Of a stretch of 64,000 nucleotides of DNA, positions 38,453-46,521 are shown in pieces; position 1 is the stretch's first letter, and each line of letters starts with the position of its first letter. Under the pieces are notes generated by a model. The model was not told where the DNA came from. It did no database searches and saw only the letters and a program-made list of their open reading frames with translations. The position numbers and the translations under genes are program-made. Source of the stretch: Streptantibioticus parmotrematis (GTDB lineage: Bacteria; Actinomycetota; Actinomycetes; Streptomycetales; Streptomycetaceae); assembly GCF_019890615.1 (NCBI RefSeq), contig NZ_JAINVZ010000016.1:1-64000 (forward strand), written 5' to 3'.

Positions 38453-38556
38453 GGCACGCTTCCGCGCCGCGCGGCTCACTGGTCCCTCAGGCACGCGTCC
38501 GCGTCCCGCGACTCGCCTGCCCTTCAAGCGTGCCTCCGCGTCCCGCGACTCACCGC
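38449..38556. repeat. Three copies of a 36-bp tandem repeat
   Basis: Units start at 38449, 38485 and 38521 with CCTCAGGCACGC, CCTCAGGCACGC and the diverged CCTTCAAGCGTG, and each continues with TCCGCG. Copies 2 and 3 share TCCGCGTCCCGCGACTC. The third copy runs into the last two codons and stop of the DUF4184 gene. Confidence 0.8.
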
Positions 38557-39359
38557 CCCCTCACCGCCCGCCACGTCCTGACCCCTCCCGCGTACGCGCC
38601 CGCCGCCACGGCCGTCGCCGCTCCCGCGCCGAAGGTCGCCGACGCGATCAGGGACGACAGGCCGCGCGGCCGGTCCCGTACGCACCGCAGCACCGCGCCC
38701 GCCACCGCGCAACCGGCCACCCCGGTGACCGCGACACGCCGCGCGACCGTGCCGGGGTACGACCGCTCGCCGGAATCCGCCACCTCCGTCGGCCGTGGCG
38801 CGTCACGCACCGCGCGGCGGGACCAGACCGCGAGCGTCACGAGTCCGGCCGCCGAACTCCCGTACTGCGCCCAGTGGTGCAGCGGCACCCCGGCCACCTC
38901 GCGCCGCAGCACCGGGAAGCGCCGCACCCCCCACCGCCCGCCGTGCGTGAACGCGTCCCACCCCACGTGCGTCGCGGCGCCCACCGTCGCCGACAGCCAG
39001 AAGCGGGCCGCGTCGGCCACCGGCTCCCGTCCGGTATGCGGCAGCGGTCGCGCCGCGGGCAGCAGTCGCGTTCCCGGCGGCAGGAGTTCCGTCAGCGGCC
39101 CGCGGGCCACCGTCCAACCCCCGGCCAGCGCCGCCGCGATGAGCGGGTCGAGGGTCGGCACGCCCGCCGGGCGGTGCGTGATCCGGCCGAATCCGTACGT
39201 GCCGGGCAGCACCGAGTCGAGGAAGAACGGCACGTCGGGCGCGAGCGAACCGGCGACCAGCCCCGCGACCAGCAGCGGACCGCGCCCGCGCACGGATCCG
39301 TCACCGGCGGCGCGCAGCGCGGGCAGCACGGCGGCGGGGTGGCTGAAGGTGAAAGGCAT
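38550..39359 (-). CDS. DUF4184 membrane protein
   Basis: A 269-residue protein with the DUF4184 start MPFTFSHPAAVLPAL and the family histidines in THVGWDAFTHGG and PLHHWAQYGSS, which suggest a membrane-embedded metal site like that of metal-dependent hydrolases such as YdjM. Hydrophobic helices lie near 30-50, 128-140, 178-192 and 235-258. The function is unknown. The start at ATG 39359 is fixed by the family N-terminus; its Shine-Dalgarno is weak. It is divergent from the transglycosylase. Confidence 0.8.
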   Translation of the reverse strand: MPFTFSHPAAVLPALRAAGDGSVRGRGPLLVAGLVAGSLAPDVPFFLDSVLPGTYGFGRITHRPAGVPTLDPLIAAALAGGWTVARGPLTELLPPGTRLLPAARPLPHTGREPVADAARFWLSATVGAATHVGWDAFTHGGRWGVRRFPVLRREVAGVPLHHWAQYGSSAAGLVTLAVWSRRAVRDAPRPTEVADSGERSYPGTVARRVAVTGVAGCAVAGAVLRCVRDRPRGLSSLIASATFGAGAATAVAAGAYAGGVRTWRAVRGR

Positions 39360-39422
39360 CGTCCTGGTCCTGTTCTCGCCGTGTTCACGCCGTTGTTCCG
39401 TGTTGTCCCGTGTACAGACGGT

Positions 39423-39451
39423 GGAACCCTTTCCCGAGTTGACGTAGGGTC
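39423..39451 (+). promoter_or_regulatory. Possible sigma-E-like or housekeeping promoter of transglycosylase
   Basis: GGAACC (39423-39428) is followed by CGTA at 39443-39446, close to the ECF sigma-E pattern (GGAAC, 15-17 nt, CGT). It overlaps a TAGGGT -10-like element at 39446-39451. I cannot decide between the two. Confidence 0.3.
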
Positions 39452-39515
39452 CGTTCCGGTGTCGCGCCGGGGGCGCGCGCCCGACGACTCGACGGGGTAC
39501 GGAGGGGATCGGCGT

Positions 39516-40700
39516 ATGGCTGTGCGGTTCGGCCGACGGGTACGCAAGGGGGCCGCGGGCACCGCGGTCGCGGCGATGGCGATGGCGGCGCTCACCGCGT
39601 CGCAGGCGCCCGGCCTGGCGGCCGGCGTGACGCACGGTTCGGCCGTCTCGCCCCCCGGTACCGGGATCGACGGCGGTTCCGCCCCGTACATCACCGACCT
39701 GCCTCCGCTCAACTCCCCGACCAAGCCCGGCAGCCCGGGTACCCAGCCGGGCACCGGCGTCACCGTCACGCCGGGCGGCGCCGGCATCCCCGCGACCGTA
39801 CTCGCCGCGTACAAGAACGCCGAGGCGACACTGCGCGGGACCGAGCCGGGGTGCGGGCTGCCGTGGCAACTGCTCGCCGGCATCGGCCAGGTGGAGTCCG
39901 GCCAGGCCGACAACGGCGACGTGGACGCGCAGGGCACGACGCTGCGCCCGATCTACGGTCCCGAACTGGACGGCCACGGCTTCGCGCTGATCCCGGACAC
40001 CGACGGCGGCCGCTACGACGGCGACCCGCGCTACGACCGGGCGGTCGGGCCGATGCAGTTCATCCCGTCGACCTGGGCGACCTGGGGCGCGGACGGCAAC
40101 CACGACGGCAAGAAGGATCCCAACAACGTCTTCGACGCGGCGCTGGCCGCGGGCGACTACCTGTGCGCGGTCGGCGGCGACCTGACCACCACCGCGGGCG
40201 TGGAGAAGGCGATCCTGGGCTACAACCACTCCGACGCCTACCTCGCCAGCGTCATGTCGTGGTTCCAGTACTTCCGCGACGGCACGCACGAGGTGCCGGA
40301 CGACCCGAGCGGCGGCGCGGGCTCGGGCCCGGGGCTGCTGCCGACCGCGACGCCGTCGCCGTCCGCCTCGCCCTCGCACAGCGCCGCGCCCGGGCACTCG
40401 CCCTCGCCGAGCCACAGCCCGCGGCCGACCGCGTCCGCCAGCGGCAGCATCGGGCCCGCCCCGTCGAAGTCGCCGAAGCCGAAGCCGTCGCCCACCGGCA
40501 CGTGCTCCAGCGGTTCGCCGTCGCCGTCCCCGTCGCCCTCCGGCAGCGGACCGGCCTCGCCGTCGCCTTCGCCCTCGCCGAGCGGTTCGGCCTCGGGCTC
40601 CCCGTCGCCGTCGGGCAGTTCCTCGCCGTCGCCGACCGGCAGCCCGAGCCCGTCGCCCAGCGGCACCTGCACGCCGTCCCCGAGCCCGTCCCACAGCTGA
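39516..40700 (+). CDS. Secreted lytic transglycosylase with Pro/Ser-rich tail
   Basis: A 394-residue exported murein lytic transglycosylase-like protein. The signal peptide (1-36, RFGRRVRKG n-region) is followed by a linker and an SLT-type domain (about 90-250) whose catalytic glutamate is in AGIGQVESGQADNG. GPMQFIPSTWATWG and VFDAALAAGDYLC are typical of the MltB/slt-like family. Residues about 270-394 are low complexity, with SPSPSPSPSG and PKPKPSP repeats, likely to span the cell wall. GGAGGGG lies 8 nt before ATG 39516. It cuts glycan strands to the anhydromuramyl form, presumably in growth or sporulation. Confidence 0.9.
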   Translation: MAVRFGRRVRKGAAGTAVAAMAMAALTASQAPGLAAGVTHGSAVSPPGTGIDGGSAPYITDLPPLNSPTKPGSPGTQPGTGVTVTPGGAGIPATVLAAYKNAEATLRGTEPGCGLPWQLLAGIGQVESGQADNGDVDAQGTTLRPIYGPELDGHGFALIPDTDGGRYDGDPRYDRAVGPMQFIPSTWATWGADGNHDGKKDPNNVFDAALAAGDYLCAVGGDLTTTAGVEKAILGYNHSDAYLASVMSWFQYFRDGTHEVPDDPSGGAGSGPGLLPTATPSPSASPSHSAAPGHSPSPSHSPRPTASASGSIGPAPSKSPKPKPSPTGTCSSGSPSPSPSPSGSGPASPSPSPSPSGSASGSPSPSGSSSPSPTGSPSPSPSGTCTPSPSPSHS

Positions 40701-40720
40701 CGCCGCGCCCTCGGGAGTCC

Positions 40721-40757
40721 GTCCGGGCCCGCACCGCACGCCGGTGCGGGCCCGGAC
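40721..40757. terminator. Strong terminator, transglycosylase / hrpB
   Basis: A perfect 16-bp stem (GTCCGGGCCCGCACCG at 40721-40736 and its complement at 40742-40757) with a 5-nt loop, between two convergent genes. Confidence 0.9.
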
Positions 40758-40792
40758 GCGTTCGCAGGGCGGCCCGGTGGACGGCTCGGCGT

Positions 40793-43321
40793 CTACCGCC
40801 TGGTGTTCGTACGGCCGGTCGGCCGCGCCGTCGTCGGGTCCTCGGGCCACGGGTGGCGCGGATACCGGCCGCGCAGTTCGGCCCGTACGGCCTGGTAGCC
40901 GTTGGCCCAGAACGAGGCCAGGTCGGCGGTGACGGCGGCGGGACGTCCGGCCGGTGACAGCAGGTGCACCAGCAGCGGCACGCGCCCGTCCGCGATGCGC
41001 GGCGACCGGCTCAGGCCGAACAACTCCTGGAGTTTGACCGCCAGTACGGGCTGCGGGCCCTCGTAGTCCACGCGGACGCGCGAGCCGCTCGGCACGGTGA
41101 TCCGCTCCGGCGCCAGTTCGTCGAGGCGGGCCGCCTCGCCGCTCGCCCAGGGCAGCAGCCGCGTCAACGCCGCGCCTGCGTCCACCCGTTCGAGGTCGGC
41201 GCGGCGGCGGGCGGCGGCCAGTTCCGGGCCCAGCCACTCGTCGGCCCGCGCGAGCAGCGCCTCGTCCGACACCTCCGGCCACGGATCGCCCAGCACCTCG
41301 CGCAGGAACGCCAGCCGCCGCCGCAGCGTCACCGCGTCCCGGCTCCACCGCAGCAGCCCCGGGCCCTCCCGGCGCAGGCCGTCCAGCACGGCGGCACGCA
41401 CCGCCTCGGGCGCGGGGGAGCGCAGCGGGCGTGACGCCAGCTCGACCGCGCCCAGCCGGGTCACGCTCCGGGCCACCACGTCGCCGTCCACCCAGGCCAC
41501 CTCGTCGTACGAGGACAGCAGCGACGCCGCGGCGGTGCGGGCGGTCGCCTCGTCGACGACGGCCGCGGACCGCACCCGGGCCGAGGCGGCTCCGGCGGGC
41601 CGGTCGGCCACCGCCACCGCGATCCACTCGGCGCCGCCCAGCGTGGCGCCCGCGCCCTCGCCCACCTCGGCGGCGGTCCCGGACACCATCAGATACCCGG
41701 CGCCGCGCCGCCGCGCGAGCCGCTCGGGGAAGGCCAGCGCCACGACCGCACCGAGGGCGGCGTCGTCGGTGAGTCCCGCGGAGGAACCCCCGCCGGGCGC
41801 GTGCTCGTCCGCCAGGGACCGCAGCCGCCGCACCTCCGTCCTCCACCGCGCCGCGTACCCTTCGCCACCCCGGCGCGCGGTGCGCCACGCCGCCGCCAGG
41901 TCCACCCCGTACTCCCGGGGCGGCTCCTCGCTCAGCAACGCCACCGCCTCGGCGGCCCGGCCGGCGCCCACCACCGGCGCGCCGTCCAACAGGGCCCGCG
42001 CCAGCCGGGGGTGCAGCCCGAGCCGGGACATCCGCGCACCGCGTTCCGTGGCCCGGCCGTCCGCCGTCACGGCGTCCACCACGCGCAGCGTCTCGCGGGC
42101 CGCCGCCATCGCCCCGGCCGGGGGACGGTCCAGCAGCGCCAGCCCCGCCGCGTCCGGGTCACCCCAGCAGGCGGCGTCCAGCGCGAACGCGGTCAGGTCG
42201 GCCACCGCGATCTCGGGCGAGGGACGCCGGGGCGCCCGCGTCTGCTGCCCCTGCGACCAGCAGCGGTAGACCGTGCCGGGGCCCTCCCGCCCTGCCCGTC
42301 CGGCACGCTGGTCGGCCCCGGCCCGCGACACCGGCACCGTCGCCAGCGAACTCAGACCCCGCGCGTGGTCGGTGCGCGGCTCGCGGGCCAGGCCGCCGTC
42401 GACCACCACGCGCACGCCCGGCACCGTCAGGCTGGACTCGGCGACCGCGGTGGCCAGCAGCACCCTGCGGCGTGCGCCCGGCGCCAGCGCGGCGTCCTGC
42501 ACCGCGGCCGGGGCGCGGCCGTGCAGCTGGAGGACGTCCGTGTCACCAAGGCCGCCCAGGTCGCCCAGCAGCCGTGCGACCCGCGCGATCTCGCCGACCC
42601 CCGGCAGGAAGCACAGCACGTCGCCGTCCCGCTCGCCCAGCGCGCGCCGTACGACCGAGGCCACGTGGTCGAGCAGCGCCGGGTCGACCCGGGTGCCGTG
42701 CGGCGGGCGCACCGGACGCCCGGGCGGCGCCCACACCACCTCCACCGGATGCGTGACGTCCCGCGCCTCGACCACCGGCACGCCGCCCATCAGCTCCGCC
42801 CAGGCCGCGGTGTCCGACGTCGCCGAGGCGGCCAGCAGCCACAGGTCCGGCCGCAGCGTCGCGCGCACGTCCAGCAGGAACGCCATCGAGGTGTCCGCGT
42901 CCAGGTGGCGTTCGTGGCACTCGTCCAGCAGCACGGCGTCCACGCCCGGCAGTTCGGGATCGCGGCCCAGCCGCTGGAGCAGCACGCCGGTCGTGACGAC
43001 CTCGACGGCCGTGCGCCGCGACACCCTGCGCTCACCGCGCACCGTGAAGCCGACCGTCTCCCCGGCCGCCTCGCCCAGCAGCCACGCCATCCGCCGCGCC
43101 GCCGCCCGTACCGCCATCCGCCGCGGCTCGGCGACCAGCACCCGGCGCACCGGCGCGCCGCCGTCCGTCAGCCCGGCCAGCGCCAGCGGCACCAGCGTCG
43201 TCTTGCCGGTCCCCGGCGGCGCGGCCAGCACCGCCCCGCCGTGGCCCTCCAGGGCCGCCAGCAGCGCGGGCAGCGCGTCGCGCACCGGAAGCCGCAGCCC
43301 CTCCGGCCGGATCCCGCTCAC
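40793..43321 (-). CDS. hrpB: ATP-dependent helicase HrpB
   Basis: An 842-residue DExH-box (DEAH/RHA family) RNA helicase-like protein. It has Walker A APPGTGKTT at about 34-42, the DECHER box II, SATSD motif III, the second RecA-like domain with LLATAVAESSLT and QRAGRAGR motif VI, then helicase-associated domains and the HrpB-specific C-terminal domain ending in SPAGRPAAVTADLASFWANGYQAV. The GTG start lies inside a 26-bp-period duplication: a second identical GTG-AGC-GGG-AT site lies 26 nt upstream in another frame and opens a nine-codon ORF that stops at the hrpB GTG. The cellular role of HrpB is not well established. Confidence 0.93.
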   Translation of the reverse strand: MSGIRPEGLRLPVRDALPALLAALEGHGGAVLAAPPGTGKTTLVPLALAGLTDGGAPVRRVLVAEPRRMAVRAAARRMAWLLGEAAGETVGFTVRGERRVSRRTAVEVVTTGVLLQRLGRDPELPGVDAVLLDECHERHLDADTSMAFLLDVRATLRPDLWLLAASATSDTAAWAELMGGVPVVEARDVTHPVEVVWAPPGRPVRPPHGTRVDPALLDHVASVVRRALGERDGDVLCFLPGVGEIARVARLLGDLGGLGDTDVLQLHGRAPAAVQDAALAPGARRRVLLATAVAESSLTVPGVRVVVDGGLAREPRTDHARGLSSLATVPVSRAGADQRAGRAGREGPGTVYRCWSQGQQTRAPRRPSPEIAVADLTAFALDAACWGDPDAAGLALLDRPPAGAMAAARETLRVVDAVTADGRATERGARMSRLGLHPRLARALLDGAPVVGAGRAAEAVALLSEEPPREYGVDLAAAWRTARRGGEGYAARWRTEVRRLRSLADEHAPGGGSSAGLTDDAALGAVVALAFPERLARRRGAGYLMVSGTAAEVGEGAGATLGGAEWIAVAVADRPAGAASARVRSAAVVDEATARTAAASLLSSYDEVAWVDGDVVARSVTRLGAVELASRPLRSPAPEAVRAAVLDGLRREGPGLLRWSRDAVTLRRRLAFLREVLGDPWPEVSDEALLARADEWLGPELAAARRRADLERVDAGAALTRLLPWASGEAARLDELAPERITVPSGSRVRVDYEGPQPVLAVKLQELFGLSRSPRIADGRVPLLVHLLSPAGRPAAVTADLASFWANGYQAVRAELRGRYPRHPWPEDPTTARPTGRTNTRR

Positions 43322-43358
43322 GCCGCCACCCCTGAAATCCCGCTCACGCCGCCACCCC
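43311..43358 (-). repeat. 22-bp direct repeat spanning the hrpB start
   Basis: The same 22 bases (plus-strand ATCCCGCTCACGCCGCCACC, then CC) occur at 43311-43332 and 43337-43358, a 26-bp period. Each copy contains a GTG start context with a preceding GGGGTGGC. The upstream copy encodes MSGISGVAA, whose TGA overlaps the true GTG as GTGA. Confidence 0.9.
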
Positions 43359-43373
43359 CGAATCGGAACGCTT

Positions 43374-43404
43374 CAGTCCCGTACGCACTCAGTCCCGTAC
43401 GCAC
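43374..43404 (-). repeat. 16-bp tandem duplication over the methyltransferase stop
   Basis: CAGTCCCGTACGCAC occurs at 43374-43388 and 43390-43404. On the minus strand this duplicates the last codons and the stop of the methyltransferase. Confidence 0.85.
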
Positions 43405-44342
43405 ACGAAGACCGCCGTCCCCGGGATCAGCGCGCCGCGCAGCGGGGACCAGCCGCCCCACTCCTGGCTGTTCCAGTGCGGCCACTCGGGCTCCACGAGA
43501 TCGGCCAGCCGGAAGCCGGCCGCCGCGATCTCTCGCACCCGGTCGCCCAGGGTGCGGTGGTGCTCGACGTAGACCGCGCGACCCGTCTCGTCCTGCTCGA
43601 CGTACGGCGTGCGGTCGAAGTACGACGCCGACACCGTCAGGCCCTCAGGCCCCGGCTCGTCGGGGAAGGCCCAGCGCACCGGATGCGTGACGGAGAAGAC
43701 CCAGCGCCCACCGGGCCGCAGCACCCGGTGCACCTCCCGCATCACCCGGGCGGAATCGGCCACGAACGGCACTCCGCCGTACGCCGAGCAGGCCAGGTCG
43801 AAGGAGCCGTCGGCGAAGGGCAGCGTCCCGGCGTCCGCCTGGACCAGCGGGAAACCGGGCCGCCCGTCGTCGATGCGCAGGGCGTGCTGGAGCTGGCGGT
43901 GCGACAGGTCGAGCGCCACCGGCCGGGCGCCGCGTGCGGCGAGCCAGCGGGAGCACTGCGCGGCACCGCAGCCGATCTCCAGCACCCGGGCGCCGGCCAG
44001 TGCCGCCGCGGGCCCGAGCAGCGCCGCGTCGGCCTCGTCCAGGCCTTCGGGGCCCCACACGAAGCGGTCGTCGCCGAGGAAGGCGCCGTGCTCGCCCTGG
44101 TACTCGTCCGCGTTCCGGTCCCACCAGCCCCGGCTGGCCCGGCTGCTCTCGGCGACGTCCACCGCGCGACGGGTGGCCTCGGCGTCGTCGGCGTCGTCGG
44201 CGTCATCGGAGCCGCCGTGGACGTCCGCGGGCGGGCCGTCCTCCTCGTACGCGCCGTGGGCGTACTCGTACGCCCCGCTTCCGCCCCGTTGCGCGAATCC
44301 GGCGGGTTCCGGCGGCGTGGCGCCCGGTGAGTCTTGGATCAT
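43389..44342 (-). CDS. Class I SAM-dependent methyltransferase
   Basis: A 317-residue methyltransferase. An acidic, Gly/Ala-rich N-terminal extension of about 65 residues (GSDDADDADDAE) precedes a typical domain: RGWWDRNADEYQ, the SAM-binding VLEIGCGAAQCSRWLA (about 118-133), ALDLS motif II, the AGTLPFADGSFDLACSAYG motif, and VLRPGGRWVFSVTHPVRWAF. The HPVRWAFPDEP segment is common in a conserved actinobacterial group of unknown substrate. It ends 68 nt before the hrpB start and may be co-transcribed with it. It is divergent from rpsA. Confidence 0.88.
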   Translation of the reverse strand: MIQDSPGATPPEPAGFAQRGGSGAYEYAHGAYEEDGPPADVHGGSDDADDADDAEATRRAVDVAESSRASRGWWDRNADEYQGEHGAFLGDDRFVWGPEGLDEADAALLGPAAALAGARVLEIGCGAAQCSRWLAARGARPVALDLSHRQLQHALRIDDGRPGFPLVQADAGTLPFADGSFDLACSAYGGVPFVADSARVMREVHRVLRPGGRWVFSVTHPVRWAFPDEPGPEGLTVSASYFDRTPYVEQDETGRAVYVEHHRTLGDRVREIAAAGFRLADLVEPEWPHWNSQEWGGWSPLRGALIPGTAVFVCVRD

Positions 44343-44454
44343 CGCGGCAGTCGTCGTACTCTCATGTCGGCGTGAGGCGGACCCGCGTGCGGCTCGGGCC
44401 GCGCCGTTTATGGGGCGTTGCGTCCCGTTGGGTCACTGGTGCGCTCTTCGCGCA

Positions 44455-44483
44455 TTGACCGACCACGGCCGCCCCCGTATGCT
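44455..44483 (+). promoter_or_regulatory. rpsA housekeeping promoter
   Basis: TTGACC (44455-44460), a 17-nt spacer, then TATGCT (44478-44483): a near-consensus primary-sigma (HrdB) promoter, the best of its kind in the window. Transcription would start near 44490. Confidence 0.75.
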
Positions 44484-44489
44484 ACAAGT

Positions 44490-44689
44490 TGCGCTGCGGG
44501 CCTGCGCACCTCGGACGGAGCAGGCTGCGCTCGCGTCTGTTGCAGACCCTCGGTTGATGAGGCGAATCCGGTGCCCTCGTGGCATCGCGGATCCACCGCC
44601 TCGAAGCTGTCCGGAATCGGCAGAAGCGATACGGGCTCCCGGCGTAGCAGTACCTACGACTTACTGTCCGTACCGGAGTCCTTTCCCTA
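44490..44689 (+). other. Long rpsA 5' leader (about 200 nt)
   Basis: The predicted transcript has an unusually long leader with no credible ORF. It ends in a pyrimidine-rich CCTTTCCCTA before ATG, with only GGAG 11 nt away. The weak Shine-Dalgarno and pyrimidine tract resemble leaders used for S1 autoregulation in other bacteria; I see no single dominant hairpin. Confidence 0.4.
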
Positions 44690-46183
44690 ATGACGAGCAG
44701 CACCGAGGCCCCTCGTACCACCCCGCAGGTGGCGGTCAACGACATCGGTTCCGAGGAAGCCTTCCTCGCCGCGATCGACGAGACGATCAAGTACTTCAAC
44801 GACGGCGACATCGTCGACGGCGTCATCGTGAAGGTCGACCGGGACGAGGTCCTGCTCGACATCGGTTACAAGACCGAAGGCGTCATCCCCTCCCGCGAGC
44901 TGTCGATCAAGCACGACGTCGACCCCAACGAGGTCGTGGCCGTCGGTGACGAGATCGAGGCCCTGGTCCTCCAGAAGGAGGACAAGGAGGGTCGCCTGAT
45001 CCTGTCCAAGAAGCGCGCTCAGTACGAGCGTGCCTGGGGCACGATCGAGAAGATCAAGGAAGAGGACGGCATCGTCACCGGTACCGTCATCGAGGTCGTC
45101 AAGGGCGGCCTCATCCTCGACATCGGCCTGCGCGGCTTCCTCCCGGCCTCCCTGGTCGAGATGCGCCGTGTCCGCGACCTCCAGCCGTACGTCGGCAAGG
45201 AGCTCGAGGCCAAGATCATCGAGCTGGACAAGAACCGCAACAACGTGGTCCTGTCCCGCCGTGCCTGGCTGGAGCAGACCCAGAGCGAGGTCCGTCAGAC
45301 CTTCCTCACCACCCTCCAGAAGGGCCAGGTGCGCTCCGGCGTCGTCTCCTCGATCGTCAACTTCGGTGCCTTCGTGGACCTGGGTGGCGTCGACGGTCTG
45401 GTGCACGTCTCCGAGCTGTCCTGGAAGCACATCGACCACCCGTCCGAGGTCGTCGAGGTCGGCCAGGAGGTCACGGTCGAGGTCCTGGACGTCGACATGG
45501 ACCGCGAGCGCGTCTCCCTGTCGCTGAAGGCGACCCAGGAAGACCCGTGGCAGCAGTTCGCCCGCACCCACCAGATCGGTCAGGTCGTCCCGGGCAAGGT
45601 CACCAAGCTCGTGCCGTTCGGTGCGTTCGTCCGCGTGGACGAGGGCATCGAGGGCCTGGTCCACATCTCCGAGCTGGCCGAGCGCCACGTGGAGATCCCG
45701 GAGCAGGTCGTCCAGGTCAACGACGAGATCTTCGTCAAGGTCATCGACATCGACCTGGAGCGCCGCCGCATCAGCCTCTCGCTGAAGCAGGCCAACGAGT
45801 CCTTCGGCGCCGACCCGGCCTCGGTCGAGTTCGACCCGACGCTCTACGGCATGGCCGCGTCCTACGACGACCAGGGCAACTACATCTACCCCGAGGGCTT
45901 CGACCCGGAGGCCAACGACTGGCTGCCCGGTTACGAGAAGCAGCGCGAGGAGTGGGAGCGCCAGTACGCCGAGGCGCAGCAGCGCTTCGAGCAGCACCAG
46001 GCGCAGGTCATCAAGTCCCGCGAGGCCGACGAGCAGGCCGCTGCCGAGGGCGGCACCGCCGCTCCGGCCCCGGCCGCCGGTGGCGGTTCGTACTCCTCGG
46101 AGTCGGCCGACAACTCCGGTGCGCTCGCGTCGGACGAGGCGCTTGCCGCGCTCCGCGAGAAGCTCGCGGGCGGCCAGAGCTGA
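44690..46183 (+). CDS. rpsA: 30S ribosomal protein S1
   Basis: S1 binds mRNA and helps initiation. The 497-residue actinobacterial form has four S1 OB-fold repeats starting near residues 37 (GDIVDGVIVKVDRDEVLLDIGY), 122, 208 (GQVRSGVVSSIVNFGAFVDLG) and 293 (GQVVPGKVTKLVPFGAFVRVD), then an acidic, coiled, Ala/Gly-rich C-terminus. Codon use is strongly biased, as expected of a highly expressed gene. It has a near-consensus promoter, a long leader and a 36-nt perfect palindrome terminator, so it is a single transcription unit. Confidence 0.98.
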   Translation: MTSSTEAPRTTPQVAVNDIGSEEAFLAAIDETIKYFNDGDIVDGVIVKVDRDEVLLDIGYKTEGVIPSRELSIKHDVDPNEVVAVGDEIEALVLQKEDKEGRLILSKKRAQYERAWGTIEKIKEEDGIVTGTVIEVVKGGLILDIGLRGFLPASLVEMRRVRDLQPYVGKELEAKIIELDKNRNNVVLSRRAWLEQTQSEVRQTFLTTLQKGQVRSGVVSSIVNFGAFVDLGGVDGLVHVSELSWKHIDHPSEVVEVGQEVTVEVLDVDMDRERVSLSLKATQEDPWQQFARTHQIGQVVPGKVTKLVPFGAFVRVDEGIEGLVHISELAERHVEIPEQVVQVNDEIFVKVIDIDLERRRISLSLKQANESFGADPASVEFDPTLYGMAASYDDQGNYIYPEGFDPEANDWLPGYEKQREEWERQYAEAQQRFEQHQAQVIKSREADEQAAAEGGTAAPAPAAGGGSYSSESADNSGALASDEALAALREKLAGGQS

Positions 46184-46214
46184 GGCTCTGACCCGGTAGT
46201 CGCTTAGGCAGTGC

Positions 46215-46250
46215 CGTAAGGGCCGCTCTCCATGGAGAGCGGCCCTTACG
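46215..46250 (+). terminator. rpsA terminator, 36-nt perfect palindrome
   Basis: CGTAAGGGCCGCTCTCCA followed by its exact complement, centred on CCATGG, 32 nt after the rpsA stop. Confidence 0.9.
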
Positions 46251-46465
46251 CATGCCCGGGAGCCGACAGCCCGGGCGGAGGGCGCGGTGCCCAGGGTGAA
46301 GGCGATCTGTGAAGCCGCGCGCCCGGTGGGTCGTCAGGTTCCAACCGGCGTACGAATCGTTCTCATTGGTATGCCGCGACGGGCGATCGGCGGGAACGCC
46401 GTCGTGCGCGAGCGGAATTGTCAAGGCAACGTCAACTATGCGGTCCGGGCGCGGTCGGCCGGGTG

Positions 46466-46491
46466 GGAATGTCGGTGCCCGGGCTTACGTT
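46466..46491 (+). promoter_or_regulatory. Sigma-R-type promoter of PAC2 gene
   Basis: GGAAT at 46466-46470, exactly 18 nt, then GTT at 46489-46491. This matches the published sigma-R (thiol-oxidative stress) consensus GGAAT-N18-GTT. The start site would fall near 46498, about 24 nt before the PAC2 ATG, leaving room for GAAGGGG. The remaining gap from 46251 to 46465 shows no gene. Confidence 0.7.
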
Positions 46492-46521
46492 GGTACCGGG
46501 GAGGAAGCGAGAAGGGGCGTC

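Noticed and set aside
44513-44689. Small ORFs in the rpsA leader as genes
   Set aside because: They have no Shine-Dalgarno, biased composition or recognisable sequence; the stretch is better read as an untranslated leader.
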